Shown piece by piece: positions 60,879-64,000 of a stretch of DNA of 64,000 bases. The stretch is from Rhynchopus sp. YZ270_cl-10 (lineage: Eukaryota > Euglenozoa > Diplonemea > Diplonemida > Diplonemidae): assembly GCA_964035575.1 (NCBI GenBank), contig OZ037854.1, positions 1,488,001 to 1,552,000 of the forward strand. Reading direction: 5' to 3'. Positions within the stretch are counted from its first letter, which is position 1; every line of letters begins with the position of its first letter. Made by a program: the position numbers and the translations under genes. The notes beneath the pieces are model-generated. The model saw nothing but the letters and a program-made list of their open reading frames with translations. It had not been told where the DNA came from and made no database searches.

Positions 60879-60960
60879 GCAGTCGTATCCAAGTGGTTAC
60901 GGAGGTGGACTAGAAATCCATTGGGCTCTGCCCGCGCAGGTTCAAGTCCTGCCGACTGCG
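60879..60960 (+). tRNA. tRNA-Ser(AGA)
   Basis: Unit-2 copy of 21497-21578. Confidence 0.95.
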
Positions 60961-61058
60961 ATTCATTTTTTGTTCACGAATTTTCGTGCATTTTCGTCGT
61001 TTCTGTGCTCATTTTAGACCATTTTGATGCGCGAAATTAAATCAGAGTGAAGATTGTA

Positions 61059-61130
61059 TCCTCGGTAGTATAGAGGTCAGTATTTCCGCCTGTCACGCGG
61101 AAGACCCGGGTTCAATTCCCGGCCGGGGAA
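61059..61130 (+). tRNA. tRNA-Asp(GTC), intact (empty transposon site)
   Basis: Complete 72-nt gene with a single CAGTATTT at 61078-61085. It is the pre-insertion form of the genes broken at 21704 and 33804, which proves the element ends and target duplication. Confidence 0.97.
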
Positions 61131-61192
61131 TTCTTTTTTGTACAGGGCTCACATTCATTGTTTCGTTTCTTTTCTGATGAAAATCAAATCAG

Positions 61193-61265
61193 GCCCCGTT
61201 GGCGCAATGGATAGCGCGTTGGACTTCGAATCCAAAGGTTGCGGGTTCGAGTCCCGCACGGGGTT
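61193..61265 (+). tRNA. tRNA-Arg(TCG)
   Basis: Unit-2 counterpart of 35979-36051 (offset 25214). Confidence 0.95.
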
Positions 61266-61537
61266 AACTTTTTGAACATTGTTTTTTTGAACTTTTTTGA
61301 AAACACAAAAAAGTGAGAGGTTGGTGTCAAGTGAAATCACAGTGGAACAACAGATACAAATTTGGGTCCAGTGGGAAGGGGTCTCCCAGGAATTTTGGAT
61401 TTTTTGGCAGTCAACCCATCCAGAAGAACCTTAAAAAATCTTGGGAAAAACTTGAAAACTGGAAATTCTTTGAAAAGCTGACATTTCAGAATTTTTTTCT
61501 GAACATGAAAATTTTGCTTCCTCCTAAAAAAAAGAAC

Positions 61538-61609
61538 TGCACTTACCGGGAGTCGAACCCGGGCCGCTCGCTTGGAAGGCGAGAATACTAACCGTTATAC
61601 CATAAGTGC
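61538..61609 (-). tRNA. tRNA-Gly(TCC)
   Basis: Unit-2 copy of 36324-36395. Confidence 0.95.
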
Positions 61610-61698
61610 TGTTACTTTCATGCAAAGTGTTTTCTTTGTGGGGGGCAATTTCAAAATAAAAAAAATTTGAAATTGTTCAAATTGCCCAAAAAAAGAAG

Positions 61699-61770
61699 CA
61701 ACCGTGGCAGGACTCGAACCTGCAACCGCCTGATCCGTGGTCAGGCGCTCTTCCATTGAGCCACACGGTC
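61699..61770 (-). tRNA. tRNA-Arg(ACG), C33
   Basis: Unit-2 copy of 36485-36556. Confidence 0.93.
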
Positions 61771-61857
61771 CATGTCTTTAGGCAATAGTATTTTTTATGT
61801 GGCCTGCATATTTTTGGAGTTGGAAAAAATGAAAATGGTTGATTGCACAGCTAAAAA

Positions 61858-61929
61858 AGCGGTTACCGAGAATTGAACTCGGGTCTCCCGTGCCACAAAC
61901 GGGTGTTCTAACCACTAAACCATAACCGC
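61858..61929 (-). tRNA. tRNA-His(GTG)
   Basis: Unit-2 copy of 36644-36715. Confidence 0.94.
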
Positions 61930-62045
61930 TTGAATATTCCCACTTATTGGGATCTCAGAAAGGGTTTTATTTCCCGGGATATTGTGAAATATTTTTCAAT
62001 CATGCAACGAGCGGCAACTCGAGCACAATTTCGACTAATATCGTA

Positions 62046-62116
62046 GCGTAATTGGTCTAGTGGTAGAATGGCCCCCCGCCACGGGGTCGGCCCGGGTTCG
62101 ATTCCCGGATTACGCA
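62046..62116 (+). tRNA. tRNA-Gly(GCC), C33
   Basis: Unit-2 copy of 36832-36902. Confidence 0.92.
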
Positions 62117-62298
62117 CTCTCTTTTTGCGATTGACAAAAGCAAAACAATATGGTTTCGGACAGTTTCAGGTCAGTCACAAACTCGTTCAAAACGAAAAAG
62201 TGGAAATGATATGTACTCTTTCTTGTGTAAGGATTCTTAGTGGAGAAAGAAATTTTTTGTCTGATGCCGGTTTTTGCTCGACATAGTAAGTCAGTTCA

Positions 62299-62624
62299 GT
62301 CACAACTTCCGTCACAATCGAAAAAAAATTTGACTCATATGTTTATAAACCCATGCTGACTTACATGTTTATTTGTTCACAAAAATCCCAGTTCATAAAC
62401 ATGTAAGTCAGTATGGCCGCTCTGGTGGCCGCATGTTTTTGGGTTAACTTACGTGTTTATGAAAAACCTGACTTACATGTTTATTTGTTCACAAAATTCC
62501 CTGGGTTAATAACCATGTAAGTCAGGTTTTTCATAACCATGTAAGTCAGGTTGGGACTACAACATGTTCATAAACCCAACCTGACTTACATGTATATTTC
62601 TTCACAAAATTCCCAAGATATGGC
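62299..62624. repeat. Scattered inverted repeats of ACATGTAAGTCA
   Basis: Unit-2 copy of 37085-37410. Confidence 0.85.
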
Positions 62625-62662
62625 CGGTGCACTGGTCAGAGACATCACGTTTGCGGGCCAAC

Positions 62663-62804
62663 CCCCCTGTGCGCCCGATTAGCTTACCCCCCTGTGCGCC
62701 CGATTAGGAATACCCCCCTGTGCGCCCGATTAGCTTACCCCCCTGTGCGCCCGATTAGGGATCCCCCTGTGCGCCCGATTAGCTTACCCCCTGTGCGCCC
62801 ACCT
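62663..62804 (+). repeat. Short tandem array of CCCCTGTGCGCCCGATTAG
   Basis: Unit-2 copy of 37449-37590. Confidence 0.9.
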
Positions 62805-63160
62805 ACCTAGTCACTGTGACCAGGTGCCTGGTCAGATCTGACCAGGTACCCTTACTAATATGCCTTACCAATATGGCCAGGGGTGTGGTATGTTGGGTGC
62901 ACAAGGGAGTTTCACGATGGGGGAATACATGCTGGACATGTGCCTTATCTTATGCACAGGTGCAATGGATGGCATAGCAAACCCGTATACCCATTGCGTG
63001 TGTGGGTTTGCTGGCCTAGGACTGTACGGAAAGTGCACGGGTCCACCACAGTACAACCAGTCATGCACCAAGGGCAACTGGCTGTTTTATCAATTTTTGA
63101 ACTTTTTTTTAGACATTGCCAAACCTTCTCCATAATCTGAGATCTTGGGAAACAAGATAA

Positions 63161-63232
63161 GCTCGCGTGGCGCAATGGAAGCGCGTCGGTTCCCGACGCC
63201 GGAGGTTGCGGGTTCGATCCCCGCCGCGAGTA
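63161..63232 (+). tRNA. tRNA-Arg(CCG), C33
   Basis: Unit-2 copy of 37947-38018. Confidence 0.9.
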
Positions 63233-63357
63233 CTTTTTGTTCATTCCAAAATATTTTTAGATTTCCTCCTTTTGTCACAAAACTTTGCCAAATTGAAAAT
63301 TCAGAAATGCGAAAATATCAAAAAACAGCTCCGAAATTTGAAAGCAATTAAAAAGGA

Positions 63358-63429
63358 TTCCCCCTCCGGGGTTTGAACCCGGGTCGCCTGGGTGAAAGCC
63401 AGGTATACTAACCACTGTACTAAAGGGGA
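63358..63429 (-). tRNA. tRNA-Glu(TTC)
   Basis: Unit-2 copy of 38144-38215. Confidence 0.95.
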
Positions 63430-63526
63430 GGTGATACTTAGGCACAATCCAAAAAGGGTACTTTTGTGCAAGGAACACGGAATTTCAAACGAAAAAATAA
63501 ATAAAAATGAAAATCCAAAAAGACAA

Positions 63527-63598
63527 GGGCTCGGCGGGGAATTGAACCCCGGACCTCTCGCACCCTAAGCGAGAATCATGCCACTAGACCACCGAGCC
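63527..63598 (-). tRNA. tRNA-Pro(AGG)
   Basis: Unit-2 copy of 38313-38384. Confidence 0.95.
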
Positions 63599-63712
63599 AC
63601 GAATTCTCTCGCATTCTCTTCGTACCAAGGCCATAAGTTTCCATCATTCCTTGTGTGTGTTTTCGTTTTGAATAAGGTCCCCATGTAAATGCTGTCTTCG
63701 CTAACAATCAGA

Positions 63713-63785
63713 TCCTCCTTGGCGCAGTCGGTAGCGCGTCAGGCTGTTAACCTGCAGGTCGTTGGTTCGAACCCAACAGGAGGAG
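63713..63785 (+). tRNA. tRNA-Asn(GTT)
   Basis: Unit-2 copy of 38499-38571, the last complete gene in the window. Confidence 0.95.
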
Positions 63786-64000
63786 ATTTTTCATTTTTTT
63801 GAGTTTTTGATTCTATTTTTGATTTTGAGCTAAAAATCCACATTGTGTGTCATCTTGATGTTGAAACTATTTTTCAGATTTCCAAGGTTGTCTCACCAAA
63901 AAAACCAAACATCTTGAATGCTGTCCTAACTTGGAGATTGTTGACCTGAAGATAAAACAGATTTTGTCAGGTTTTTTTTTTGAGTTTGAAAAAGTTCAGA

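Larger units (their letters stand above)
39383..64000. repeat. RNA-gene mega-repeat, unit 2 (partial; blocks A-B-C)
   Basis: Offset +39382 from unit 1 through block A and most of block B. From tRNA-Asp onward the offset relative to block C of unit 1 is +25214, because unit 2 lacks the second block B (12,100 bp) and the 2,060-bp transposon plus its 8-bp target duplication. The unit is truncated by the window end in the spacer before tRNA-Ser(GCT). Confidence 0.97.

Noticed and set aside
1-64000. Many open frames of 60-157 codons on both strands
   Set aside because: They cross tRNA, snRNA or satellite sequences, and many contain peptides typical of translated tRNA genes (such as GFEPTPPKR, SIPGRG, NPRPQ). 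No domain, start context or codon pattern supports a protein, and copies recur only because the DNA repeats.
1-64000. Dinoflagellate or vertebrate tRNA array
   Set aside because: The SL leader and GTATGG donor are of kinetoplastid/diplonemid type, not the 22-nt dinoflagellate leader, and vertebrates lack SL RNA.

Overview
This window looks like nuclear DNA of a euglenozoan, most likely a diplonemid. The evidence is 18 spliced-leader (SL) RNA genes. Each has a 40-nt leader ending TTTCTGTACTTCATTG followed by a GTATGG donor, as in the kinetoplastid/diplonemid SL family. They are linked to 5S rRNA, and tRNA-Tyr carries an 11-nt intron, as in trypanosomes. I see no convincing protein-coding gene; the many short open frames are mostly chance translations of tRNA genes and repeats.

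The window is a tandem mega-repeat of RNA genes. Unit 1 is 1-39382. Unit 2 starts at 39383 and is cut off at 64000. Each unit has three blocks. Block A (1 to about 12.1 kb; again from 39383) holds 19 tRNA genes, two 5S genes and one copy of an unassigned Pol III-type RNA, here called RNA-X. After these come about 6 kb of gene-free satellite and hairpin-rich DNA. Block B (about 12.1-23.95 kb) holds six SL RNA genes, U6, 7SL (SRP) RNA, a second RNA-X, a small candidate RNA-Z, U2, U4, U3, U5, U1, two 5S genes and 18 tRNA genes. Block B is present twice in unit 1 (second copy 23962-36061) and once in unit 2 (about 51.5-61.27 kb). Block C (36.06-39.38 kb; 61.27 kb to the end) holds 11 tRNA genes (8 before the window ends).

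One unit therefore carries tRNAs for all 20 amino acids (44 anticodons plus separate initiator and elongator Met; Leu-UAA is the only standard one not found), all five spliceosomal snRNAs, the SL RNA, U3, SRP RNA and 5S rRNA. That is almost the whole small-RNA set for trans-splicing, translation and secretion.

Two promoter classes can be read from the sequence. SL, U1, U2, U3, U4, U5 and RNA-Z share a GCTTCCC-type box about 47-48 nt upstream of an A start. U6, 7SL, RNA-X and one orphan site share a different element (GACCCTGACCCACCTCCAAC plus an inverted repeat ACAAGACA/TGTCTTGT) ending about 24 nt before the transcript.

Other features of note: ten tRNA isoacceptors encode C instead of the near-universal U33. 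U1 has a non-canonical 5' end that matches the SL donor. The U2 branch-recognition sequence is changed (GUAUUA). A 2,060-bp DNA transposon interrupts tRNA-Asp in two block-B copies, and the third copy preserves the exact empty site. A 162-172-bp satellite family fills the spacers. Copies are almost identical, so recent amplification or strong homogenisation is likely.
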